From NCBI GenBank assembly GCA_040081265.1, contig JBEBGV010000001.1:186001-250000 (forward strand): a DNA stretch of 64,000 nt, written 5' to 3'. The DNA comes from JBEBGV01 sp040081265. Its GTDB lineage: Bacteria; Acidobacteriota; Vicinamibacteria; Vicinamibacterales; UBA2999. Position 1 is the first letter of the stretch; each line of letters opens with the position of its first letter. Position numbers and translations under genes: made by a program. The notes beneath the pieces were generated by a model. That model was not told the origin of the DNA, did no database searches, and saw only the letters and a list, made by a program, of their open reading frames with translations. Shown one piece after another: positions 25,146 through 32,651 of this stretch.

Positions 25146-25952
25146 ATGGCCCGCCAAATTGCGTTCGTGGTGCTGGTTAGCCTGCTGCATGTCAGCCCGG
25201 CATGGGCCGCCGATCCGCCGGCACTCGTCAAAGCCCACGCGCTCTACAACGCCGGGGATTTCGAGGGTGCGATTCAGGTGGCCGCGCCCCTTGCGCAGCA
25301 GGCCACCGCGGCCGATGCCGTCGCGCTGCTCATCGGTCGCGCTCGCCTTGAACAGTACCGCCAGAGTGCCGATGTCACGGTACTCGAGGACGCTCGCGTG
25401 GCCCTCTCGTCGGTGAAGGGCTCGGCACTGCCTCCTCGCCAGCAGGTCGAGCTGCTGATCGGCATGGGGCAGACCCTCTACTTCGGCGACGTCTTCGGGG
25501 GCGCCGCCGAGCTGTTCGACTCCGCGCTCGGTCGCGGGGAGCTTCTGAGCGAACGCGATCGCGGAGCGCTCCTCGACTGGTGGGCTACGTCGCTTGATCG
25601 GCAGGCCCAGCTTCTGTCGCCAGACCTTCGTCGGCCTGTGTTCGATCGCATCGCCGCACGCATGGAAACTGAGCTGCGTCAGGATCCCGGCAGCGGGCCG
25701 GCCAACTACTGGCTGGTCGTTGGTGCACGAGGCGTCGGAGATGTGGTGCGAGCCTGGGATGCGGCGGTTGCCGGCTGGGTCCGCGCCGCCCTGAATCCGA
25801 CGTCGGTGGCGACCGTCCGCGCTGATATCGACCGGCTGGTGACCGAAGCGCTGGCGATCGAGCTCGGACGCAGTCGTGGCGGCCCGGAACCACAGGACGC
25901 CATCAACGCGACCCGAGCGGACTGGGAACTGGTCAAGAGCCAGTGGAAGTAG
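25146..25952 (+). CDS. Exported helical-repeat (TPR-like) protein
   Basis: I recognise no named family. The 268-residue product has a signal peptide ending near AWAAD (residue 21), then Ala/Leu-rich helices arranged like tetratricopeptide repeats: KAHALYNAGDFEGAIQVA is a good TPR first helix-turn-helix, and later helices at about 60-220 follow the same pattern. It is probably periplasmic and mediates protein contacts. It is divergent from pcnB (63 bases between starts) and converges on polA with 7 bases between the stops. The frame is open far upstream but only antisense to pcnB. Confidence 0.65.
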   Translation: MARQIAFVVLVSLLHVSPAWAADPPALVKAHALYNAGDFEGAIQVAAPLAQQATAADAVALLIGRARLEQYRQSADVTVLEDARVALSSVKGSALPPRQQVELLIGMGQTLYFGDVFGGAAELFDSALGRGELLSERDRGALLDWWATSLDRQAQLLSPDLRRPVFDRIAARMETELRQDPGSGPANYWLVVGARGVGDVVRAWDAAVAGWVRAALNPTSVATVRADIDRLVTEALAIELGRSRGGPEPQDAINATRADWELVKSQWK

Positions 25953-25959
25953 CGACCCG

Positions 25960-28677
25960 CTAACCTTTTGCGTCCCGCCAGTTGTCGGCGGTTCCCACAT
26001 CAACCGTCAGAGGCACGTGCAGGGCAACGGCTCCCTCCATTGCCTCCCGAACGAGCTCGGCGGCGGAAGACGCTTCCTCCTCAGGTGCTTCGAACAGCAA
26101 TTCGTCGTGAACCGTCAGGATCATGCGCGTGTGCAGGCGACGTGACTCGAGTTCACGTGCGACGTCGATCATGGCGCGCTTGAGAATATCCGCAGCGGTG
26201 CCCTGAATCGGCATGTTGACTGTTTCGCGTTCGGCGCGCGACCGAATCTGACCGTTGTTGCTGTTCAGGTCAGGCACCAGGCGGCGCCTGCCGAAGAGCG
26301 TGCTCACGACCCCCGTGTCACGTGCGTGCTGAACGGTCGAGTCGATGTACGCCCGCACTTTCGGGAAGCCGGCAAAGTACGCCTCGATGAACTCCTGTGC
26401 CGCCTCCTTGGTCACGCCGATGTCTTTGGACAGCGTGAAAGCGGTCTTCCCGTACAACAAGGCGTAGTTGATGATCTTGGCGCGACGGCGCAGCTCGTGT
26501 TTGCCGAGTCCGCTCGACTCACCGAACACCTTGGCTGCCGTCCGGTCGTGTATGTCCTCGTTGGCTCTGAACGCGTCAATGAGCGTGTCTTCCTCTGCCA
26601 GGTGCGCCAGCACCCGCAGCTCGATCTGGGAGTAGTCCGCTGAGATCAGTACATGGCCGGCCGATGCAACAAATGCGCGACGGATTTCCCGGCCGAGCTC
26701 AGTGCGAATCGGGATGTTCTGGAGGTTCGGGTCGGAGCTGCTCAATCGTCCCGTCGCGGCCACGGCCTGGTTGAAGCTGGTGTGCACGCGACCTGTCCTG
26801 GGATTCACCAGCAGCGGTAAGGCGTCGATGTAGGTGCTCTTCAGTTTGTGCAGGCCGCGCCAGTCGAGAATCAGTCGCGGCAGCTCGTGCGAAAGCGCCA
26901 GCTCTTCGAGAACGTCCACCGAGGTTGACGCCGACTTTGTCTTTCCCGTCTTCCTGAGCGCCGGCAGTTTGAGTTTCTCGAACAGCACGTCGCCGAGCTG
27001 CTTCGGTGAGTTGACGTTGAACACTTCACCCGCGAGCTCGTAAATGCGTGCGCTCGTTGAGGCGAGCTCCTGTTCAAGATGCCTGGACTGTGCTGCGAGG
27101 GCAGCGACGTCGACTTTGATTCCGGCGCGTTCGATCTGAACCAGGACCGGGACCAGGGGCAACTCGAGATCCCGATACACGGTGTCCAGCTGATCCGACT
27201 TCAATCGCGGTTCGAGATGAGAGGACAGCTGGAGGGCCAGGTCTGCTCGTTCGCCCGCAAAGGCGAGGAGCGAGTCGGGCGTGAGCTGCTCAATCGGCGT
27301 CGCCTTTGCGCCACGGCCGCACACGTCCTCCTGACTCAACGCACGATAGTTCAGATACTCCAGCGCCAGGTCCTCGACGGTGTGGCCGCCAAGACGTGTG
27401 GCGTCGAGGACATAACTCTCGAGCATCGTGTCTGATGTCAGGCCGGCGACCAGCACGCCGTGTTCGGCGAGCACGAGGGCGTCCCACTTCAGATCGTGCG
27501 CAACCTTGCCGATCGTTGCGTCTTCGAGCAGGGGCTTCAGGTGCGTGAACGCAACCGCCGTAGCAAGCTGCGTCGTCGGCTCCGCGACGCTCAGCAGATC
27601 ACCATGGCCGTCCTCACCCTCATGTCCGAGCGGCAGGTAGCGAGCCCATCGATCTCCGGTCGAGAACGCGATACCGAGAACGGCCGCGCGCATGGCCGAG
27701 GGGCCGTCGGTCAGGACCCGCATGCCGAACCGGCCGGCCTGACGAAGCGTAGCCACCAGTGCCATCAGGTCAGCTTCCGTGACGACCAGCCGGTAATCAC
27801 GGCTGACGTTGTCGGCGGTGGGAGCGAACTCGTTCATGAGCGTCCGGAATCCGAGCTTCGAGAAGAGGTCGTAACACCGCTCACGCGACGGCCCCTGATA
27901 TCTGATTGCCTCCGGCTGGAATTCGACCGGCACGTCGGTTCGGATCGTCACGAGCTCACGGCTTCTGAGTGCCAGGTCGCGATGGGTTGTCAGCGCCTCG
28001 CGCTGTTTTGGCTTCACCTCCGAGAGCCGCTCATACATCGCATCGATGCCGCCAAAGGCGGTCATCAGATCGATCGCGCCCTTCTTTCCAATGCCCGGAA
28101 CACCAGAGACGTTGTCGCTGGTGTCGCCGACCAGCGCCAGGACGTCCACGACCTGAGACGGCAACACTCCGAACTTTTCCACCACCCCGGGTGCGTCGTA
28201 CCAGATTCCGTCATCCCGCGGATCGAAGACGCGTACCCCGTCGCGCACGAGCTGGAAGAAGTCCTTGTCGATGGACACGATCGCCACGTCGTTGCCGTGT
28301 TCCGCAGCTAGCTTCGTCAACGTCCCGATCACATCGTCGGCCTCGTACCCCCGGGCAGTGACGATCGGGACGCCCAGGGCCTCGCACGCCTCGTGCACCC
28401 AGGCCGTCTGCTCCGCGAGATCGTCCGGCATCGCCACCCGGTTGGCTTTGTAGTCGGCAACGATTTCGTCGCGGAAGGTCGGGCCCTTCAGGTCAAACGA
28501 CGCGGCGATATAGGTGGGGCGGTGGTCGGCGATGAGCTTGCGCAGCATCGTGACAAACACGTAGACGGCGTGCGTCGTCTGTCCCTCCTGGTTTGACAGG
28601 CCCTTGCCGCGAAACGCGTGGTAAGCGCGGTACATCTGGGAACTGCCGTCGATCAGGAACACAGTAGGGCGTGGCAC
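25960..28677 (-). CDS. polA: DNA polymerase I
   Basis: Family A polymerase for Okazaki fragment processing and repair, 905 residues. The N-terminal 5'-3' exonuclease (about 1-290) has FLIDGSSQMYRAYHAF, GYEADDVIGT and GDTSDNVSGVPGIGKKGA. The polymerase domain has motif A DYSQIELRVLAH, motif B RRAKIINYALLYG and motif C VHDELLFEAP. The middle 3'-5' exonuclease domain looks inactive: aligned with Klenow, Asp355 and Glu357 become Arg and Leu, Tyr497 becomes Phe and Asp501 becomes Arg; Asp424 is kept. The GTG at 28677 fits the family start (VPRPTVFLIDG); the open extension to 28764 is antisense to the next gene. Only 19 bases separate it from the divergent lipoprotein start. Confidence 0.95.
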   Translation of the reverse strand: MPRPTVFLIDGSSQMYRAYHAFRGKGLSNQEGQTTHAVYVFVTMLRKLIADHRPTYIAASFDLKGPTFRDEIVADYKANRVAMPDDLAEQTAWVHEACEALGVPIVTARGYEADDVIGTLTKLAAEHGNDVAIVSIDKDFFQLVRDGVRVFDPRDDGIWYDAPGVVEKFGVLPSQVVDVLALVGDTSDNVSGVPGIGKKGAIDLMTAFGGIDAMYERLSEVKPKQREALTTHRDLALRSRELVTIRTDVPVEFQPEAIRYQGPSRERCYDLFSKLGFRTLMNEFAPTADNVSRDYRLVVTEADLMALVATLRQAGRFGMRVLTDGPSAMRAAVLGIAFSTGDRWARYLPLGHEGEDGHGDLLSVAEPTTQLATAVAFTHLKPLLEDATIGKVAHDLKWDALVLAEHGVLVAGLTSDTMLESYVLDATRLGGHTVEDLALEYLNYRALSQEDVCGRGAKATPIEQLTPDSLLAFAGERADLALQLSSHLEPRLKSDQLDTVYRDLELPLVPVLVQIERAGIKVDVAALAAQSRHLEQELASTSARIYELAGEVFNVNSPKQLGDVLFEKLKLPALRKTGKTKSASTSVDVLEELALSHELPRLILDWRGLHKLKSTYIDALPLLVNPRTGRVHTSFNQAVAATGRLSSSDPNLQNIPIRTELGREIRRAFVASAGHVLISADYSQIELRVLAHLAEEDTLIDAFRANEDIHDRTAAKVFGESSGLGKHELRRRAKIINYALLYGKTAFTLSKDIGVTKEAAQEFIEAYFAGFPKVRAYIDSTVQHARDTGVVSTLFGRRRLVPDLNSNNGQIRSRAERETVNMPIQGTAADILKRAMIDVARELESRRLHTRMILTVHDELLFEAPEEEASSAAELVREAMEGAVALHVPLTVDVGTADNWRDAKG

Positions 28678-28678
28678 C

Positions 28679-28686
28679 GATATATC
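28679..28686. promoter_or_regulatory. Palindromic GATATATC between divergent polA and lipoprotein starts
   Basis: The 19 bases between the two start codons contain the 8-base palindrome GATATATC. In plus orientation TATATC serves as a -10-like hexamer ten bases before the ATG at 28697. In minus orientation it is too close to the polA GTG (one base) to be its -10, so the polA promoter must lie inside the lipoprotein gene. There is no Shine-Dalgarno sequence for either gene. Confidence 0.4.
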
Positions 28687-28696
28687 ATTGCCCGAT

Positions 28697-29458
28697 ATGC
28701 CCCTTCGCGGCGTGCGTGCACGCATGGCGCTCATCGCCGGAATCCTCGCGTGCGCGGTCTTCACGTCATCGTGCGGGCGGTTGTTGAAGAAGGACTACGA
28801 GTACGAAGAAGAGCTGTATCTGGCCCTCGACGGATCAGCCACTCTCAATGTCAACGCGTCAGTTGCGTCGCTCGTAGCGCTTCGCGGCGCAGATCTTCCC
28901 GTCGATCCTCGGGCTCGCGTCGACCGGGAGCGCGTGCGCGCGCTCTTCTCTGGTCCAGGCGCGGTGGTCCGTGTGAGCCTCTCGCGGCGTGACGGGCGTC
29001 GCTTCGTGCACGCCAGTGTGGACGTCGACGATGTCCGCACCCTGCGCTCGCTGGCGCCCTTCAACTGGTCCTCATATCAGTTTGATCGTCAGGCAGATGT
29101 CTTTGACTACCACCAGGTGGTCGGCGCGGCGCGCCGGGCCGACGTCGCAAACGTCGGCTGGACGGGCGCGGAGCTCGTGGCCTTCCGGATTCACGTGCCC
29201 AGCAAGATCCCGTTTCACAATGCACCGTCGCGTCGGGTCGAGCGCGGCAACATCCTCGAATGGGAACAGCCGCTGACAGAGCGGCTGGAGGGAACCCCGA
29301 TCGACATTCAGGTGCAGATGGACGCTCAGTCCATCCTGTCGCGCACGCTGCTGCTCTTCGGTTCGACGATTCTGGCGGCGGCGGCCACCTTTGCCATTGT
29401 CATCTGGTGGGTGGTCCGCCGCGGTCGTGGTCCGTCGGTCGTCGAATCACGCTCATAG
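28697..29458 (+). CDS. Hypothetical lipoprotein with C-terminal membrane segment
   Basis: Protein of 253 residues of no family I can name. It has a hydrophobic N-terminus with a probable lipobox at FTSSC (Cys near residue 26), a folded region (about 30-210) containing LALDGSATLNVNASVASL, and a transmembrane helix at about 217-240 followed by a basic tail (VRRGRG). This suggests an extracytoplasmic domain held at both ends. TTG at 28688 is an alternative start; ATG at 28697 is preferred because a -10-like TATATC lies just upstream. Its stop overlaps by six bases the end of the convergent BON gene. Confidence 0.65.
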   Translation: MPLRGVRARMALIAGILACAVFTSSCGRLLKKDYEYEEELYLALDGSATLNVNASVASLVALRGADLPVDPRARVDRERVRALFSGPGAVVRVSLSRRDGRRFVHASVDVDDVRTLRSLAPFNWSSYQFDRQADVFDYHQVVGAARRADVANVGWTGAELVAFRIHVPSKIPFHNAPSRRVERGNILEWEQPLTERLEGTPIDIQVQMDAQSILSRTLLLFGSTILAAAATFAIVIWWVVRRGRGPSVVESRS

Positions 29459-29995
29459 CTTCTCGAGTTCCTCGCGTGCCTCTGCCGTAGTCTTCAGGTC
29501 GTTGGTGAACTTGAACGACGGGAATGCGCCCGCGATCGACTGCGCGATCATCCGGTCAACGTTGTTGTGGACGACGCCTTCGAGCGTGACACGCCCGTGC
29601 TCGACGATGATGTGAATGGGCGGGTTGACACGCGATCCGTAACCGTAGAAGTTCGAGTTCGAGTAGATCGCCCGCGCGATCCGGAATCGAAGCTCGTCGT
29701 CGAACTGCGACACCGGCAACACGTCGATCTTGTTGCGGACCGCGGCGACACCGCGCACCTTGGCGACGCGCTCGCCGATGGCGTCGCGCTTGTAGGGCAT
29801 GGTGACCTTTCCGGTGAGCTCAACGACGCCGTTGTTGAGCCGAGCGTGGACGCTGTCGAAGATCGAGAAGTGCGGGTACTTCAGAACCTGACTCTGGACC
29901 TGCTTGAACAGTTCGTAGTCAGTCGAGTCGGCGGCGAAAGCCGGAGCGCTCAGCGCCAACACCAGCGCTGCGATGGTCGTGATTCTTCCGAACAT
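29453..29995 (-). CDS. Periplasmic BON-domain protein
   Basis: Exported protein of 180 residues with a signal peptide (ending near AFAAD, residue 22) and two BON domains, about 30-95 and 100-165. BON domains bind membranes or phospholipids, as in OsmY and OmpA-like proteins. Typical parts are VHARLNNGVVELTGKV with RVAKVRGVAAVRNKI, and IIVEHGRVTLEGVVHN with a following helix. The ATG at 29995 has AGGAGG six bases upstream, which rules out TTG at 30001. Upstream on the same strand lies a sigma-54-type element (30074-30088). Related proteins in proteobacteria respond to envelope or osmotic stress; regulation here is inferred from the promoter motif. Confidence 0.88.
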   Translation of the reverse strand: MFGRITTIAALVLALSAPAFAADSTDYELFKQVQSQVLKYPHFSIFDSVHARLNNGVVELTGKVTMPYKRDAIGERVAKVRGVAAVRNKIDVLPVSQFDDELRFRIARAIYSNSNFYGYGSRVNPPIHIIVEHGRVTLEGVVHNNVDRMIAQSIAGAFPSFKFTNDLKTTAEAREELEKL

Positions 29996-30073
29996 GTGCA
30001 ACCTCCTGGACGCTCATCACGCCAACTCGAGGCGGACCCGAGTCAAGCGATCCACGTCCCGGCACGAGTCAGG

Positions 30074-30088
30074 GCAAGGATGTTGCCA
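30074..30088 (-). promoter_or_regulatory. Sigma-54-type -24/-12 element upstream of the BON gene
   Basis: On the minus strand TGGCAACATCCTTGC matches the sigma-54 consensus TGGCAC-N5-TTGC in TGGCA, TTGC and the GG-N10-GC spacing. Transcription would start near 30062, about 65 bases before the BON ATG. An NtrC-type activator is encoded in this window at 61988, but any link is a guess. I estimate about half a chance match per 64 kb, so it is suggestive only. Confidence 0.45.
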
Positions 30089-30134
30089 GTGCGTGAGCGT
30101 CGGAAAATCGTTCCGATCAAGAAGCCGTCTCGCG

Positions 30135-30156
30135 TGGCGTCCGCGGGAGAGGACGC
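30135..30156. repeat. Perfect inverted repeat between ZIP stop and BON promoter
   Basis: GGCGTCC-N8-GGACGCC, perfect 7-bp arms, starts four bases beyond the ZIP stop and lies about 47-68 bases upstream of the -24 element of the BON gene. It could be an activator-binding site, or the stem of a ZIP-gene transcript end without a T run. Confidence 0.4.
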
Positions 30157-30159
30157 CGA

Positions 30160-30894
30160 TCAGAGCAGCAGCATCGTCGCAACCCCGGCGCCGATGAGCA
30201 GGAGCTGGCGAAGTGATCCAGCGTCGGTGCGGCCGCGGTGCAGATCGGGGATGAGGTCGGACATCGCAACGTAGATGAAGCTCGAGGCTGCGAGGACCAG
30301 CACATACGGGATCGCGCGCGGCAGGAAGTCCAGCGCCACAAACGACGCCAGGGCGCCCACAGCGCTGGCGCAGCCGGACAGCGCGTTCATCAGCAGCGCG
30401 CGCTTTCGCGAGTAACCCTTGTGAAGGAGTATCGCGAAGTCACCGACTTCCTGCGGGATCTCGTGCGCGGCGACGGCGAGGGCCGTGCTCACACCCAGGG
30501 GTACAGAGGCGATCACCGCCGCCCCGATCACCGCCCCATCGACGAAGTTGTGGAACGTGTCACCGGCCAGGACGACGAACGCGCTACCCTCGTGCACTTC
30601 GCAGTCGTGGGTGTGGCAGTGCCGCCAGAGCACCAGCTTCTCGAGCAGGAAGAACAGCAGGATGCCGGCGAGCAGTGTCGAGAAGACGCTGGTCGCGGGG
30701 AGCTGATCGAGCGTGGCCGGCAGCATGTCGAGCATGGCGACGCCGAGCAGCGCGCCCACCGCGTAGCTGATCAGCCATGGGACCAGGCGCGATCGAAGCG
30801 CGTCGTTGAACAGCAGAACGGAGGAGGCGACGAACAGGCCGCCAAGTCCGCCCAGGAGGCTGAGCCCCAGGGCGATGAGGATGGGCGATGACAC
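30160..30894 (-). CDS. ZIP family divalent metal transporter
   Basis: Inner-membrane transporter of 244 residues, expected to move zinc or related divalent cations into the cytoplasm. It has about eight hydrophobic helices. The conserved ZIP metal-binding helices carry DTFHNFVDG (TM4) and AAHEIPQEVGD (TM5), where His, Asp and Glu bind metal. A cytosolic His/Cys-containing loop, WRHCHTHDCEVHEG, is the usual variable metal-binding loop between TM3 and TM4. The start is GTG at 30894. It lies 22 bases after the second VWA gene on the same strand and is probably co-transcribed with it. Confidence 0.9.
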   Translation of the reverse strand: MSSPILIALGLSLLGGLGGLFVASSVLLFNDALRSRLVPWLISYAVGALLGVAMLDMLPATLDQLPATSVFSTLLAGILLFFLLEKLVLWRHCHTHDCEVHEGSAFVVLAGDTFHNFVDGAVIGAAVIASVPLGVSTALAVAAHEIPQEVGDFAILLHKGYSRKRALLMNALSGCASAVGALASFVALDFLPRAIPYVLVLAASSFIYVAMSDLIPDLHRGRTDAGSLRQLLLIGAGVATMLLL

Positions 30895-30916
30895 GCCGCC
30901 CGATCATAGCAAGCGC

Positions 30917-31951
30917 TCAGCCGGGCGCCACGTATCCTCGGCGCGCCCGCACCAGCAGGCTCCCTCCCCGGACGCTGACCCGAATCGTGTGCCACCGGCC
31001 GTCCCGCCGGTCGGGGCTGACATAGCCCAGGGTGTACTGCCGGCTCAATTCGTCCGCAATCCGTGACGTAGCCGCGTCCAGGTCGCCAAACCCTCTGACC
31101 ACCTCGGTGCGGCCGCCCGAATCGTCGGTGATTGACCGCAAGGCGTCGGCGTTCACTCGGTCTCCTGGCGGAGAGGGCCACCGACCTTGCCCGCCACCGA
31201 CGATTTGGGGGAACGGAAACGGCACACGTCCTCCAGGACGGCCAGGAACGGGAATGGGAAAGGGAAACCGTGGGGTCGTGCGGGTTGGCGGACGGACGGT
31301 CCGCGTGGTCGAGCTGCCGTCCACACCGAGCGCGTAGACCAGCACTTCGGTCTCCCGAATCATCTGCCGCACCTGTCCCAGGGTCAGCCTGCTGTTGGTG
31401 TCGTTGCCGTCTGAGATCACAAGGAGGGCCTTCTTGCGGTTTGTTCCCATCCCGGCGATCGGCAATGCGTTGGCCAGGGCGTCGTACATGGCGGTCCCGC
31501 CTGTGGAGGTTGCGCGTCGGACCGCCCTCAGGATCGACGTCTTTTCCCGTGTCCACCCCTGCAGAAGGTCAGACGTCGCCGAGAACTGCATGAAGAACAC
31601 CTCGTCCTCGGGGCCGAGGAGGCTAATCAGTCGATCGATGGCGCTCCGAGCCGACGCCATCTTGTCCTCTGTCATGCTGCCGCTGACGTCGAGGAGGATC
31701 CCGAGGCTGACCGGTACCCTCTCCGCGGCGAAGTAGGCGATGTCCTGCCGCTGACCGTCATCAAAAACAGCAAAGTCTTCCTGGAGGAGGTCTGGCACAA
31801 AGCGGCCGTCGTCATCAGTGACGGTGGCGGTGACGTTGATGAGCTCGATGCCTCCGCGAATGGGGCCGTCCTGCGCCCCCAGGACCCCGGAAGCCGGGCC
31901 TGCAATGAGGATGGCGAAGACGAGAGCGAAGGCGGAGGGTCGCAAACGCAT
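30917..31951 (-). CDS. Exported VWA-domain protein with proline-rich insert
   Basis: Second VWFA-related secreted protein of this window, 344 residues. A signal peptide ends near VLGAQ (residue 27); a strand-rich N-terminal region (about 33-80, ELINVTATVTDDDGRFVPDL) precedes the VWA domain with the DVSGSM metal site (DxSxS). After the VWA core there is an unusual Pro/Gly/Arg-rich insert at about residues 213-265 (FPFPIPVPGRPGG and similar) before the closing region SRQYTLGYVSPDRRDGRWHTIRV. The latter matches the end of the VWA protein at 6756 (YQYVISFEPGSRPGWHPIEV). The ATG at 31951 has AGGTGG seven bases upstream, with a hairpin just before. Function unknown. Confidence 0.85.
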   Translation of the reverse strand: MRLRPSAFALVFAILIAGPASGVLGAQDGPIRGGIELINVTATVTDDDGRFVPDLLQEDFAVFDDGQRQDIAYFAAERVPVSLGILLDVSGSMTEDKMASARSAIDRLISLLGPEDEVFFMQFSATSDLLQGWTREKTSILRAVRRATSTGGTAMYDALANALPIAGMGTNRKKALLVISDGNDTNSRLTLGQVRQMIRETEVLVYALGVDGSSTTRTVRPPTRTTPRFPFPIPVPGRPGGRVPFPFPQIVGGGQGRWPSPPGDRVNADALRSITDDSGGRTEVVRGFGDLDAATSRIADELSRQYTLGYVSPDRRDGRWHTIRVSVRGGSLLVRARRGYVAPG

Positions 31952-31963
31952 GAAGCCACCTGC

Positions 31964-31983
31964 GGCAGGGCAAAAGCCCTGCC
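31964..31983. repeat. Hairpin just upstream of the VWA ribosome site
   Basis: GGCAGGGC-AAAA-GCCCTGCC, a perfect 8-bp stem with a 4-base loop, is followed on the plus strand by CTTTTG and on the minus strand directly by the Shine-Dalgarno region of the VWA gene at 31951. No plus-strand gene precedes it, so it is more likely a leader hairpin (or end of the methyltransferase transcript) than a plus-strand terminator. Confidence 0.5.
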
Positions 31984-32070
31984 CTTTTGTCGAAGTGAAA
32001 CGCGTGTGTCGCGCCCACCGCCTGTGCCCGACGTGACCGGTTTACAGGTCGATGGCGCCGCTCAAAGAGG

Positions 32071-32619
32071 TCAGGCTTTCAGCCCCTCGGTGAAACGCAA
32101 GCCTTCAAGTTCGCCGACGACCCGAACCGGACGAAAGCCCGCCGCCGTCAGAGCCTCGGCGGCCACGTTCGCCGGTGTTGCGGGAGACGGCCGCAGGAGC
32201 GCACCCAGACCGCTCTTCGGCCCTGGGGTAATGACCACCATCCGTCCACCCGGGCGGAGAACGCGAAGGCACTGCTTCAGCGCATCGACCGACACACCCG
32301 GCACGCGCTCACCCACCGCCACGCGAATCCCATGGACCACGACGACGTCGAATGACGCATCGGGATAGGGGAGGGCTTCGAGCGAGGTCTCCGAAACGTC
32401 AATCAGGGCACCTGCCCGAGCCGCTGCCGTCCTCGCTCTGGCAGCGCCACTTTCATCTCGAACCGCCACTGCGGCAGAGCCCGAGAGTCCAACCTTGGCC
32501 GCGATGGCGCCGGCCACGTCGGGGTCATCAACCCCAATCTGCAGCAACCGCTCGCCCATGCGTACACCGGTCATCGTGATGGGGAGCGGCTCACGAGCCT
32601 TGGTCTTTCGCAAAAACAT
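32071..32619 (-). CDS. SAM-dependent methyltransferase-like protein
   Basis: Class I methyltransferase-like protein of 182 residues. The family-like N-terminus runs PITMTGVRMGERLLQIG, in which the usual GCGxG glycine motif is reduced to LQIGVDDP. The later DASFDVVVVHG (motif post-I/II) and the CLRVLRPGGRMVVITPG strand-turn-strand are typical of ubiE/type-11 methyltransferases. Loss of the canonical glycine motif makes SAM binding less certain. The ATG at 32619 fits the family N-terminus. It is divergent from the inositol-phosphate synthase gene with only 32 bases between starts. Confidence 0.75.
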   Translation of the reverse strand: MFLRKTKAREPLPITMTGVRMGERLLQIGVDDPDVAGAIAAKVGLSGSAAVAVRDESGAARARTAAARAGALIDVSETSLEALPYPDASFDVVVVHGIRVAVGERVPGVSVDALKQCLRVLRPGGRMVVITPGPKSGLGALLRPSPATPANVAAEALTAAGFRPVRVVGELEGLRFTEGLKA

Positions 32620-32637
32620 TACAGAATGTGTGGATGA

Positions 32638-32643
32638 TATGAT
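32638..32643 (+). promoter_or_regulatory. -10-like hexamer of the inositol-phosphate synthase gene
   Basis: TATGAT ends eight bases before the GTG start at 32652 and there is no Shine-Dalgarno sequence. On the minus strand TATCAT (same bases, complementary) lies 18 bases before the methyltransferase ATG, so one segment may serve both directions. Confidence 0.35.
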
Positions 32644-32651
32644 GCCTGATT

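Noticed and set aside
25083..26003. N-terminal extension giving a 745-residue poly(A) polymerase
   Set aside because: This part is antisense to the exported repeat protein at 25146, which has a proper signal peptide; PcnB homology starts at 25082.
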